Source of the DNA: Prostheceraeus crozeri
Taxonomy: Eukaryota; Platyhelminthes; Polycladida; Euryleptidae
Direction: 5' to 3'
DNA length: 64,000 nt
Assembly: GCA_907163375.1 (NCBI GenBank)
Contig: CAJQUW010008587.1
Span: forward strand, 171,525-235,524
Shown here: piece by piece, positions 46,093 to 56,817 of the stretch
Numbering within the stretch: the stretch's first letter is position 1
How the letters are laid out: each line of letters opens with the position of its first letter
Made by a program: the position numbers and the translations under genes
Notes under the pieces: model-generated
Told to the model about the DNA's origin: nothing
The model's database searches: none
What the model saw: only the letters and a program-made list of their open reading frames with translations

Positions 46093-47107
46093 TAACATAA
46101 GACAATCGCTTTGTAGCGTAGCATGTCAGAAGAAATGTAAATTCAACAAATCTAATCGTAGGTAGATACAATATAGCCTGTCAGATCATGTGTTGATTTC
46201 TAATCTTTTTCTGCCTTTCTGCTGCTTTTTTGCTGGATTTCTCTTATTGTGTGCAGTAGGTAGAACAAATGTCAAACTAGTCAATTTATAAGTGGCACAT
46301 GCAGATCAAAAGTGCACTGCTATTATTGGATATCAATGATGCGCCGCCACAATATCTACCGTTGACAAGCAGCGCTTGGCACTGTTGACACTCTAGTGGG
46401 GAAGATCATTGAAGTAATTTAACTTTCATATATTTTAGGTTGCAGACATCCACCAATGTGACACTCAATTAATGACTGAGGTTCAAATGTTAGGTAATTG
46501 CACTCTTAGTAGCATATTATCTCAAAAAGATCCATCTGACTCTTCATAACTCATTTTGGAACTCTTTATAACTCGATATTTGATTCGTCATTTTCAAATT
46601 TGCATTTGACTATCAATCATTATTGCCTTTGAAATCAACCTAAGTAAAATTTGACTTTTCAGGTTACATTTCACAACTGCCTAATGTTAACATTTGATTA
46701 TAACAAGTGTTATAATTATACTAAATATATATTAAACCTTAGTCACGCAGTATTATCAAATTATCCTATCATCATCGCAATTTTTTCTACATTTTTGCCA
46801 AAAATGGATATGACGGGAATATCAAATGTATACAAAGAACAAAGAATGAAGCTTTAACATTATTGGACGCTGCTGATATTTGTCAGATTATTCCAGAGCG
46901 TTGGGATTTTGTCCTGGAGTTACACTGTACATTTTCCCTCAAATCAGTCCTCGGTGATGTTATGATCTTACAATTACTTCCCAGGAACATATACCATGCT
47001 TTTGATGTTGATCAAGAATCCGGCACTACAAGTTGTTGCACTTTGTACTTGGAAAACCAGCATGTCATGCTAAGAGAAGTTTTTCAGGAAATAGAGGGCT
47101 TGAAACA
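46093..47107. other. Pax intron stretch with one unidentified frame
   Basis: From about 46790 to the TGA at 47111 the plus strand has an open frame with protein-like content (EALTLLDAADICQIIPERWD, then FQEIEGLKH). It has no ATG in frame nearby and is of no family I recognise. It ends exactly where the AT-rich inverted-repeat element begins. Confidence 0.3.
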
Positions 47108-47109
47108 TT

Positions 47110-47589
47110 GATAATGCTCACCATGGGAAGCCACAAAGCGTCGATGTTTGCTTGTTACTTTATTTTTTAAGAAAAAAAATTAGTAAAAATAGTAGCATAA
47201 ATTAATTGTTATTATGATAATGATAACATAATATTATTTATAAATTGTATAAACATTATTTAATTATATAAAAAATGATATAATTAAATACATTATAAAT
47301 TATTATACTTTAAATGATAATAAATTTAAATTTAATTTAATTTAAAATTTAATTAAAATAAATAATAATTTATTTATTTTAAAACATAAAAATTATAAAA
47401 TATATTATATTTTAATATCATTTTATATTTATACAATATTTTTATTTATATATATAATATTTATATTACAATATAAAATACATTATTATAAGAACTTAGT
47501 AAAAATTTTTACGCCCGAAAGGCCTTGTGATATCCAAAAATAAAGTAACAAGCAAACATCGACGCTTTGTGGCTTCCCATGATGAGTAT
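47110..47589. mobile_element. AT-rich inverted-repeat element (MITE-like)
   Basis: The arms are about 60 bases (47110-47169 and about 47530-47589). They share the core GGGAAGCCACAAAGCGTCGA with TGTTTGCTTGTTACTTTATT. The interior of about 340 bases is almost pure A/T with many nested palindromes. A piggyBac TTAA site follows within a few bases. Confidence 0.8.
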
Positions 47590-47659
47590 TATTAACCCTA
47601 TCTTACCCGGGCTATTTTGAGCGTCGAAAACCCGGGGGGGCTAAAACAGCCCCCCTTAA

Positions 47660-48160
47660 GAAATCAATGTTCCAATGATCAAATCATTCTGAAAGTAACC
47701 TATCTGCACAATTAGGACATGAGAAACTCAATGGTGCCATTCATTTTTGTTGAATTGACAGTCTTCGTTCTAAAAATAGCAATTCAAAATTTGAATTTAG
47801 ATAATAGGAATCAATATCAACAAATCGATGTTCTAATGATCACATCATTCTGAAAGTAACCTATCTGCACAATTAGGACATGAGAAACTCAATGGTGCCA
47901 TTCATTTTTGTTGAATTGACAGTCTTCGTTCTAAAAATAGCAATTCAAAATTTGAATTTAGATAATAGGAATCAATATCAACAAATCGATGTTCTAATGA
48001 TCACATCATTCTGAAAGTAACCTATAAACACAATTGATTTAGACGTGAAAAATTCAATGTTGGATTTTATTTTGGTTGAGTTGTTAGTTTTCATTCTAAA
48101 AATGGCAATTCAAAATTTGGATTTTGCTGATTTTATGAAAGGTTCAATATCAATATAAAT
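47660..48160. repeat. Subterminal tandem repeat, about 160-bp unit, about 3 copies
   Basis: Units contain CATTCTGAAAGTAACCTATC and CTAAAAATAGCAATTCAAAA. The first two are nearly identical and the third is diverged. They lie between the piggyBac left end and the transposase stop. Confidence 0.85.
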
Positions 48161-48366
48161 CATTTTTTCACCTACATTGAAGAATTATCTAGCTCAAAAT
48201 TTAAATCATCTTCTTGATAATTAATAATACCTCTCAAATTCTAATAATGACTGATAGAAGAAAAACCAGAAATCATTTCAAGAACAGGGTAATTATATTT
48301 CTAACGAACTGTAGGTAAGCTGAACTCTCCAGATAGTTACGTTATGTACTTAACGTCAGAATTAAG

Positions 48367-50268
48367 TCATCGCGAACACTGAGAACAAAGTTGAATCACG
48401 TGTTTGGTACACGAACATTCACCACAACGCTGACATTGTCGTGTTATATGTGGAAGTGAATCTTTGCGTTTTTTATATCCTTCTCCTTGAATTTCTATCA
48501 AGCACTGATGACATCGTCTTCTCTGGCCTTCAGTCGCAGATGTTGGAGTCGATGGCAGTTCTGGTGCTGTTTGTTGTCCTCTAATAAGGTGAATCTTCAT
48601 TCTCGTCGCTTGTGACAATCCGGTCAGTTGACGCTGCCGAACAAAAGGAAGTAAAAGGCTTTCCGCTAATGTCCATCCAAACTCAAATAAATCGATTTTT
48701 TTGGGATCAAGTTTTTCTTTCAATGCGTGAACAGTTGTCACATTAATTCTCGTTACATCTAAGATGTAACTAAAGGCGACGATTGTCCATTTTCGACTTT
48801 TCGGTTTAGTCGAGTACGATGCCATACGTTGATCACATACATCGGTTCCTCCCTTTGTGAAGTCATATAATTTGATGACAGCGGGTTTTTTCTTTCCGTC
48901 ATCTCTCGTGATACCAGGTAGCGGCTGCATTGTAGAAAGAACGAGAATGTTTCGCTTTCCTCCAGACTTCTGCACGACGTACGACGTTATGTTTAGGTCT
49001 TTCTCATCTCTTTCCCAAAACACTTGTGTGCTGTTGTTGTCACGTTGGTCAGTAGAAACTATTTCCTTTGGAATGCCGATGCGGTTACTCTGTAATGTTC
49101 CAATCACAGTCAAATTTTGAGCAGAAAGGCATCGTGCTAGTGGAATGCTTGTGTACAATCTGTCCATAGAAATGTTTCTCCCATCAAGTGAAAGATTCTC
49201 CTTAGTCTTGGTAATCAAACATTTCACATAGTTCTCATTACCTTGTACATAATGTTCCGATGGTTCTGCTGTTGGCTTCCCTGCATACACGATCGACTGG
49301 TATGTGTAGCTAAACCGTCCATCATTCAGAGATTTGAAGAGTAATCCATATTTAATTGGCTTCGAAGGGTTATACTGTTTGAATGATATCTGATGACGCA
49401 TTGGGTAAAGTGTCTCATCTAGTGACAAAAATTCAGAAGGATTCACTGGTTTTGTGCAGTTTTCATTGAATTGCTCGAAAATGTCTCGAAAAGCCGAAAA
49501 TCGATCATGAGGCCATCGTTCATTTCGAGTTCTTTCGTCATCGAAAGTCAGGCAGGCCATCAGGAAACAAAAGCGATTCTTCGACATCGTTCCACTGAAC
49601 ACATGATGACCATACTTATCGGAGAAGAGTAAGGAAGCCCGATGATCATTCATTCCTAGCAATCCTCGAAGGTAGATCAAACCAATAAATGCGTACATCT
49701 CCAACTCGGTTGTGTGGCAAAGATGACAAGTTTTTGAGTTGATGGGTTCTATCTGAGTAACTTTCATGTCTATCTTGCGATTTGTACTTTCAACAATAGT
49801 TGCGATCATTGTTGGTGAAATGAAGAGATCAAACACGGATCTAGGTGTGTCAATTTGTCTCATAAACTGGCGCCGAATGCCAGGTACAGTCGTTATAATG
49901 CCGGATCGCCGTTGTCTTCCACGCCCGCCAGGAGGTTTATCAGTCAAGAATATTTGCTCTGCGTCTCGAGAATTTGCAGGGCCAAGTTTTGCAGAAAATG
50001 TCCTGAAATGTCTCTGTGGTAATTGTAACTGCTCAAAATTATCCGGATCTAATGCGGCATCAATGCAATTCACTAGTCTTCTTGTTCTCTGTACACGGCG
50101 AATTTCAATTGCATCTTCCATACCGCCGTCTTCCCCGTCGTCGACTTCTTCATTGTCAATATCAACTAATTCTGACAAATTATCCAAATCATTATCTTCG
50201 TCGTCGTCTGAGACTATTTCTGCTATCACCTCTTCAACACTAAGGTGGCGACGTCGCTGAGAAGCCAT
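48367..50268 (-). CDS. piggyBac transposase, full length
   Basis: 633 residues from the ATG at 50266-50268 (MASQRRRHLSVEEVIAEI). Upstream in-frame codons contain no other ATG. The N-terminus is strongly acidic (SDDDEDNDLDNLSELVD). The DDE core has the first Asp in FLSLDETLYPMRH, the second in ISMDRLYTSIPLARCL and the third in KGGTDVCDQRMASYS, the conserved piggyBac order. The C-terminus has a Cys/His-rich zinc finger (RRRCHQCLIEIQ, then QCQRCGECSCTKH and LCSQCS). It performs seamless cut-and-paste at TTAA. There is no stop or frameshift. The very different sequence from the copy at 8396-10175 shows two separate piggyBac lineages. Confidence 0.94.
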   Translation of the reverse strand: MASQRRRHLSVEEVIAEIVSDDDEDNDLDNLSELVDIDNEEVDDGEDGGMEDAIEIRRVQRTRRLVNCIDAALDPDNFEQLQLPQRHFRTFSAKLGPANSRDAEQIFLTDKPPGGRGRQRRSGIITTVPGIRRQFMRQIDTPRSVFDLFISPTMIATIVESTNRKIDMKVTQIEPINSKTCHLCHTTELEMYAFIGLIYLRGLLGMNDHRASLLFSDKYGHHVFSGTMSKNRFCFLMACLTFDDERTRNERWPHDRFSAFRDIFEQFNENCTKPVNPSEFLSLDETLYPMRHQISFKQYNPSKPIKYGLLFKSLNDGRFSYTYQSIVYAGKPTAEPSEHYVQGNENYVKCLITKTKENLSLDGRNISMDRLYTSIPLARCLSAQNLTVIGTLQSNRIGIPKEIVSTDQRDNNSTQVFWERDEKDLNITSYVVQKSGGKRNILVLSTMQPLPGITRDDGKKKPAVIKLYDFTKGGTDVCDQRMASYSTKPKSRKWTIVAFSYILDVTRINVTTVHALKEKLDPKKIDLFEFGWTLAESLLLPFVRQRQLTGLSQATRMKIHLIRGQQTAPELPSTPTSATEGQRRRCHQCLIEIQGEGYKKRKDSLPHITRQCQRCGECSCTKHVIQLCSQCSR

Positions 50269-50469
50269 GCCGGTGAAAATGACGAGCTTCGCTGCAAGCA
50301 ATCAGATAAAACACGCTTAGCTGAAAGATCGATTCACAATAGTTGTTGACGAATACAATAGACTGTCACGTGTAGGTGACAACGCAGCGTTGATATGACT
50401 GGAAGGACAAAGGATGACTGACCTCCTAAACTGGTGACACCTGGCAAGTGGGTCAATTTGATACAAACT

Positions 50470-50930
50470 TCAACCAATACTGTCTCATGCGACTAAACTA
50501 ATTGTCAAAAAAATTCAGACTCCTAGCTGACACATTTCATGAGATAATATATTCTGATAGAGATGCAGAAGTTAGAAAAACGGGAAAATTCATTTTTTGA
50601 AAAAGTACTTTTCACAATGACCTTCAAATTTGACCTTCAAGTGGGCCAATTGTAATCAAATTTGCACTGATGATGTGTCATACGACTAAACTAATTGTCA
50701 CAAAAAATCAGACTCCTGGCTGTTATATTTCACGAGATACAGTGTATTATATTCTGATTGATAGAGATGCGGAAGTTAGAAAAACGGGAAAATTCATTTT
50801 TTGAAAAAGTACTTTTCACAATGACCCTCAAATTTGACCTTCAAGTGGGCCAATTGTAATCAAATTTGCACTGCTGATGTGTCATACGACTAAACTAATT
50901 GTCACAAAAATTCAGACTCCTAGCTAATAT
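50470..50930. repeat. Subterminal tandem repeat, about 195-bp unit, 2.5 copies
   Basis: Units contain GTCATACGACTAAACTAATT, AGAAAAACGGGAAAATTCAT and CAAGTGGGCCAATTGTAATC. They are unrelated to the repeats at the other end of the same piggyBac element. Confidence 0.85.
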
Positions 50931-51001
50931 GGTTTATGAGATATTTTAGAAAATGTACAAGGGGGGCTGTTTTAGCCCCCCCCCGGGTAAGATAGGGTTA
51001 A

Positions 51002-51644
51002 GAGAAGTTTATTGATTTTGCAAGGCCATGTTTTCTTTCATTTTAAAATTCTTCCAAGAAACAAAGAAATCGGATATAAAAAATTGGAAAAACTCGAAAT
51101 GTTAAAAGGATAAATCAGAAAAGATGGAAGTCAAAATTCTATGATTCTTCTATAAAAAATTCAGAATTTGACGTAGATTGTAAATTTTCAAAGATGAAAA
51201 AATGCGAATCCGTACGAAATTGTTCATTGTTGTAGATTCGTTTTCTCCTTTAAAAACTCTTCCAGCTGAATTTCAGTTTTCCAAATCCGGTGCAATTGAT
51301 AACTAAAATATGATTTCTTGCCTTTATCCCCTCACAAGTAAATTGCGATTCGCAAACCATTTTTTAGTCATCAAGTCAAGTGATTATCCCTCGAATATTA
51401 CAGACCGTCCATCTCTGCCATTGTGTAATAGTCTAATACATGAAAATGGATAATTACATGACATTAGATAAAGTAATGATTTGATGAAAGTAAAATAGTG
51501 ATAATGTAATGTGAAATGAATAACTTTGCAAAGGCGGGAAAATGCTGGAGTAGTGGAGATCCAACTTTAGTCATGAATGCTGAGCCTACAAATCTTCTGT
51601 TCTTTCAGCAATCAATGTTAATGCATAAAAAGTACATGCGTGTA
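51002..51644. other. Pax intron, nothing recognised
   Basis: AT-rich intronic DNA. No exon-like or repeat signal seen. Confidence 0.4.
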
Positions 51645-51645
51645 G

Positions 51646-52215
51646 CGGAACCAGCCAGCGGAATCAATTTCGTTATCTCACTGATAGGCGAAGTAAGTCA
51701 ATTTTATCTTGTCACTGCTTGATCCAATTTGTTGCGCTGATCACGAATGCATGCTTCATTTTTCATAACACTGCAGTTCTTAACCGGAAATCAGCGGGAT
51801 CTTAGGAATCTGAGAAATCCTGAAGATCAAAACTGGTTCTGCCAAAAATGATGATGGTTTAGCGTCACAACTCCGTCATACTAGGGGATTGGACGTTGCT
51901 GACATAGTCGGACTTTAATCTGGACCATTGTGATCTTATAGTTTGGATGCCCTTCCTGACGACTTCCAATGACAATTTCGGGGCTCGACCTCTGCACCGA
52001 AAGATCGCTAGGCCGAGCACTTAACCACTGTGCCACGGAGACGACTGCTAACTTTACAATCATTAAGAGTAAAATTCTGATTTCCGATTAAAATGAAGCA
52101 TGCTTTCGTGATCAGCGCAGCAAATTCGATCAGGTTGTGACAAAATAAAGTGGATTTGCTGCGCCTATCAGTAAGACAAAGAAATTGATTCCGTTATCAA
52201 CTCGGCGGAACCACT
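51646..52215. mobile_element. Foldback MITE with a SINE in its loop
   Basis: The arms 51646-51770 and about 52088-52215 are inverted copies, sharing GCGCTGATCACGAA, GCATGCTTCATTTT and GGAATCAATTTC. The loop contains a tRNA-derived SINE. No target duplication identified. Confidence 0.7.
51849..52046 (-). mobile_element. tRNA-derived SINE
   Basis: The minus-strand tRNA-like head has an A-box within GTGGCACAGTGGTTAAGTGC and a B-box GGTCGAGCCCC. The body that follows contains AGGAAGGGCATCC, a motif widespread in invertebrate SINE and RTE tails. The best preserved of the SINEs here. Confidence 0.7.
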
Positions 52216-52403
52216 TAAATCTTTAAACTTGAATTTCTCAAAAACAACCATGAAATTGTATAATCTGAGGCCAGAATCGTGATCAGGAGGCTGACATTGA
52301 TTAAGTAGAAGCTGTTTCGAATAGAATACTGTCATGATAAAAATAATGGTTCCGCTAATTCCACACGTATAAAAGTTCACAAATGCTTCAACAGTCTACT
52401 TAC

Positions 52404-52655
52404 CTCATATTTGGGACGTTTCGTCGGTGTTATGTCGTTGTTTTCACTGTGAGATCGACGGAGAGGTGATACGGGAATGCTGCCTTCACTGACATCATCC
52501 TGAATGCGGGGAAGCGTGGTGGTTGGAATGTCTGTTCGGAAAACATCACTGGCAGGACCATCCACCTCGTCAAAGGCTTCATCAGGTGTTATGCTGTCCT
52601 CACGACTTTCGTCACATGACTCGGATTTACCGTTAGCACACGGACTCAGAATACC
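52404..52655 (-). CDS. Pax-type gene, exon 4 (acidic linker)
   Basis: 252 bases, phase 0 at both ends. Acceptor TTATTTTCAG lies before 52655, and donor GAG/GTAAGT at 52404. It encodes 84 residues starting GILSPCANGKSESCDESRED and ending TPTKRPKYE. It is Asp/Glu/Ser-rich, with SPLRRSHSENND before a basic KRPK, a possible nuclear-localisation patch. In Pax proteins this position lies between paired domain and homeodomain or octapeptide. Neither feature is visible here. Confidence 0.8.
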
Positions 52656-52782
52656 CTGAAAATAACAGCAATTGACTTGGTGAAACGAAAGTGCAATAAT
52701 TGTGAAGTTACATTAGAAGTGTGTGAAGTTACATTACCATAATTTTATACTTTAGGAAAATCATGCTTCATGCAGTCCAAAG

Positions 52783-53779
52783 CAGTGATGTGGAGCGGAG
52801 CGGAGCGGTAAAGAAAATTTTGACTGGAGCGGAGCGGAGTGGAGTGGGAGAGAACCTGATGTTGACAAAGTCAACAAAGTTTTATCACAATTAATGATTT
52901 TTTACATTATTATTATTACACTATTTTTGTAAGATTATTTCTATTATTTATTTTTTCAACATTATTCGGAGATTAGACTCCATTCTCAAGTTATACAGTA
53001 AGTGGAAGGGTTGTATAAACCGTTAATAAGAAAGCCAATAAAAATATGATTTAAAATTGAAAGAAATCTGAAAGTTAAAAATGGAAGTCCGACTATTCAT
53101 ATTCGTTCCTATGGATGGGTTCAAATTTTTAGTGTGCATTGGCTCACGGAATGTTAGGTTAATGAATGATTGACACAGATATATTTTGTTAGGTTATTTG
53201 ACATGTGATGAGATGTTATAGATGGATTAAGTCTTGTTTTTCAGATGTTCATTAATTCTTCTATGCAAAGTTTTTATCGTACTGCCGAGTACCGATGTAT
53301 CGTTCCTTGCATCTTATACAAAATTATTCTTATAAAATTTATCAAATTTTTCTGATACAAAATTATCATTTCAAATTAGACATGAATGTCACCAAGTTAT
53401 TATCACATGATAAGTGTAGAATCACTATTAATGCTAATGTGCAATCCGCTTTCGAAGTATTGTTCAATTATAATCATTATTTATTTAAAATCATTCATGA
53501 TTATCGGCCATAATTCGTATTTAAAATTCGACAAGCATAAGGCTAATATTTTGCAGTTAAGCATATTATAAGAGTGGAAGTCAGTCATAATTTACAGTAG
53601 TCAAACAACCTAAAAAGTTCAAGGAAATCGTTGTATCTATGGTATGGTAAATTAATAGGATTTAGTTTAAGTGGAGCGGAGCGGAGCGGAGTGGCTAGGT
53701 ATGAAAAAATGACTGGAGCGAAAGCGAAGTGTAATCGGAGCGGAGTGGAGCGGTAAAATTGTACCGCTCCACATCCTTG
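52783..53779. mobile_element. hAT-like element with GGAGCGGAGCGG subterminal repeats
   Basis: Termini CAGTGATGTGGAGCGG and, inverted, CAAGGATGTGGAGCGG. Exact 8-bp duplication GTCCAAAG (52775-52782 and 53780-53787). Subterminal runs of GGAGC pentamers occur at both ends and the interior is AT-rich. No transposase. Located in Pax intron 3. Confidence 0.88.
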
Positions 53780-53787
53780 GTCCAAAG

Positions 53788-55356
53788 AAGTCATCCACAA
53801 ACCACGGTAAGAAAACTAGTACTTAGTCATGAAATCAGAATGTGGACTTGCCTCAATTACAAAGGGGTCGTTCGAAAATTACATGCATGCCACGTGAAAG
53901 TTCTCAAACATTATCCACCCTAGTAACGTCATTTAACTTTTTGCTCCATAGATATAGGCTATCGTCATTTACAAAATATTCTATTATTCAATTATTCTGC
54001 AAATTCATCCTCGCATAGATTCTTTTTTCTATTTCTTTATTTTTTTCTTTTTTGATAATTGTACCTCCTCCTGAGAGATACCTCTGGTGAATAGGCCCAT
54101 CCTCTTTCCAGAAGTTTTGATCTTGAAAAATTAAAATCAAAACGTCAGTTGTTCTCTCCAACGGCCACTCTTGCTCTCTACGCATGTACAGCAAGTGATG
54201 TGGAAATGCTAAGAGATAAATACAGCTCTGTGCGCCGCTTCAATGAAAAATGTTTGATCACGTCGTGCATTTAGCGCTGAAAGCTTGAATAACATAGAAA
54301 TGGAGCAAGAGGTGTTTTGAGTTTTGCGATATGTGGAGAAGTGTCGATCCGACATTTACAGTCAGTTTCATGTCTTAAAGACAATCGTTTCATTATTCGT
54401 CAACTTTCAGCATTAATTCTTGTCATTTATTCTCTTGGTGTATTTTGCTTACACGGCATATAGCTTCACTGTCACCAATTTGTTAGCAGTGTTTCACATT
54501 GTCAATTTCAATTTAATAATAATAATAATAAAGTGTATATATTTGAAGGAAATAGAAATCATAGAAAAACATAGAGTTACAATTGACTGTCTTAAATTCA
54601 CATTGATCAGCGATGTCGTATGTGGGAAAAATGTCTTCTTTCTACGCAAAGTTCTGCACAGTTCAACTGTATACTGGCTACGACGCCTGCGATTAATCCT
54701 GTCACACAAAGAATGGCGATTGTTGGATGCAATTTGATTGAAAAGACGGATACTTGCTCTTTCACGTCGATGTTGAATTTGATTCTTTGGGCATTTGCAC
54801 TTGCGTGTGTTTTTGCTTCCATAGTAAATGCTGTAGATAAGTCGATGAGCTCTATTCTCTTCAATTTCAATTCTTTAGCTGAGAACATAAGCTCTCGAAT
54901 GGTGCATGGCTTGGCAATGTAAACGGAAATTGAAAGGCAGGAGAAACCATTGAAGTTTGTCATATTTTAGGTGGTCCGCTTTCTATGATCAACTCTGTAT
55001 GTGTCATTCAAGCTTACAACATTGATATGACGTGGTAAAGCATGTGACATTGAACCGACGCATAGAGAGCTGTAAGCGTAGAGAACAAGCGCTACCAAGT
55101 GAAGAAATCAACTGACGTTATGATTCTAAAGTATCTATTCAACATTGCTTCTATCTGTGGATTATCTAAAAAATTAGCCAAAACATCTTTTCCACAAGCA
55201 ATGCACACGACTTCTATCAGATGCACTTATTGAAGGCTACTATTTTGATTTATGAAAGCATTTTCTCAGCAGAATTGTCTCTAATAATTCATTTAATAAA
55301 TTGCGAAGCCCAAGCACTTATACAGCTATATATTCGAAGAGATTGAGACAACTTAC
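53788..55356. other. Pax intron 3, mostly unassigned
   Basis: Contains an (AAT)n run at about 54516-54532 and overlapping frames on both strands at 54607-54963. It also has a solitary Tc1-like end (about 54965-54997, GGTGGTCCGCTTTCTATGAT) without a partner. No exon recognised. Confidence 0.4.
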
Positions 55357-55486
55357 ATCAACGTCGGACTTCTTCATTGCACGTTCGCACATTTTCCGAC
55401 CACTGATTGAACGGTCACGGATAATTCGATTGATGCTGCTTATACTGGGGACATTCCTTTCGTTGCAAATGTTCTCCTGAATCAGC
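55357..55486 (-). CDS. Pax-type gene, exon 3 (end of paired domain)
   Basis: 130 bases. Acceptor TTTCTTTCAG lies before 55486 and donor GAT/GTAAGT at 55357. It starts in phase 2 (completing a split Met codon) and ends in phase 0. It encodes LIQENICNERNVPSISSINR, then IIRDRSISGRKMCERAMKK. This is the C-terminal part of the RED subdomain, with its DNA-recognition helix VPSxSSINRIIR. The SSINRII form is shared with Pax2/5/8 and Poxn-like proteins. Confidence 0.9.
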
Positions 55487-55857
55487 CTGAAAGAAAACGG
55501 TTTTCCTTTAAATGATTGGACTCAGAGGCTGCACCTCGGTCGGATTGAAACGGTCAAGTAGAGGGCAAGTTTCGGAGGCAATTCAGGAAGAAGCTTCATA
55601 TTTGTTTGTCTCAAAAATTTGCGCTTACTTGCTTATTACATGTGCTCTATATCCATAATAATAGCACTAGACTTCTTTAATTTTTTGCGACTGACTTTTT
55701 TGTACCGTCTTTTTTGAAAGATCACCCCTCCTCGAATAATAGTCGCATCTTGTAAGTCGCGGCTTATTCGAAGCTGCAAATCTAGGCAACTACATTATGC
55801 CGTTTGTATCTCTATTTGGTACTTACTGCTTGAGTTCTACGCTGTTAGTGCTACCAG

Positions 55858-56534
55858 CAGGGGAAGTGAAAGCAGGCGATCGTTTTCATTGGAAGCGGAA
55901 GCGGATGCCCGACGATCGCTTCCGCCTCCGAAAGTGTCATGATACTAATGACTGACGCAATTCGCGTGTCAGGGCGAGAAGAGGCACTTCTGACTTTTGA
56001 CATAAAGTCTTGATATGAGTTAAGTAATAGTTGTCATATTTAGTGCTTATCCTATTACACCTAATTACAAATTGGCACCTGTATTACTAAATGTAGTTAC
56101 TTCTAATTTTCTCATTATGATGAAAACGAAGGTGTATTATGTCAGAATACTGGCATTCGAAATCAGAAAACCTCAGTATCATCTTATCCATGACAACTTT
56201 ACACAATGCGGATTGGTGTGTCTTGAGGCAATTTCATTGTAACAATCTCAAACACTCTTTTGGTGGTTTAATATTCTTTACTACACACGTGTTGGGAAAA
56301 ATATGACCTTTTTATTTCACAATTTCCGAAAGGTCAAAATTTTCAGTGAATTTGAAAAATATTTGACTTTTTGGCAAGTCAAAAAACGCATTTAAGTCAG
56401 CTAGGGTTTACGACAGAAAGTTCGCGGAGACTGCGAAGTGTTAACGTCTGAACCTATAACTCTTTTGTAGCCCAAGCCCTGTCTCCAATAATTGGAAGCG
56501 GAAGCGAGTAAAATCAATCGCTTCCGCAGCCCTG
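55858..56534. mobile_element. hAT-like element with AGCGGAAGCGG subterminal repeats
   Basis: Left end CAGGGGAAGTG, right end inverted CAGGGCTGCGGAAGCG. Flanks GCTACCAG (55850-55857) and GTTATCAG (56535-56542) agree at 6 of 8 bases, a decayed target duplication. GGAAGCGGAAGCG words occur near both ends. No transposase. In Pax intron 2. Confidence 0.7.
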
Positions 56535-56817
56535 GTTATCAGTACTACATTTTAAGCAACATATTCGTTTTAATTACGCCTCCGTGTGTGCATATTGGCT
56601 GTGATCAAATATACTGCAAGGCAGATTTAAATGCACAGCATACGCCTCTAGAGATATCTGATATTGTAGTAAAATCTTGACCCATGTTGCCCCTGCCCTT
56701 CGGTAACTTGACTTATGCCGTAAATGATAAGGTAAGCAGGTATACACACTTTCATGAGGTCCTAATTTCATTATCAATATCACTTGCTGTGTCAGAGATG
56801 TCATTGGCTGTTATAAT

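Larger units (their letters stand above)
47596..50997 (-). mobile_element. piggyBac-type transposon, apparently intact
   Basis: 3,402 bases with TTAA at 47592-47595 and 50998-51001. Identical termini start CCCTATCTTACCCGGG, followed nearby at both ends by GGGGGGCTAAAACAGCCCCC. A complete transposase lies on the minus strand. Each subterminal region holds its own tandem repeats (about 47660-48160 and 50470-50930). It is located in Pax intron 4, in the same orientation as the Pax gene. Confidence 0.94.

Noticed and set aside
49766-50260. Plus-strand frame of 164 codons opposite the piggyBac transposase
   Set aside because: Ser-rich mirror of the acidic N-terminus of the real gene. No independent features.
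54607-54963. Minus-strand 118-codon frame with a hydrophobic segment (TIAILCVTGLIAGVVA)
   Set aside because: The opposite strand has an overlapping frame of similar quality and there are no splice sites or known motifs. It lies beside a solitary Tc1-like end.
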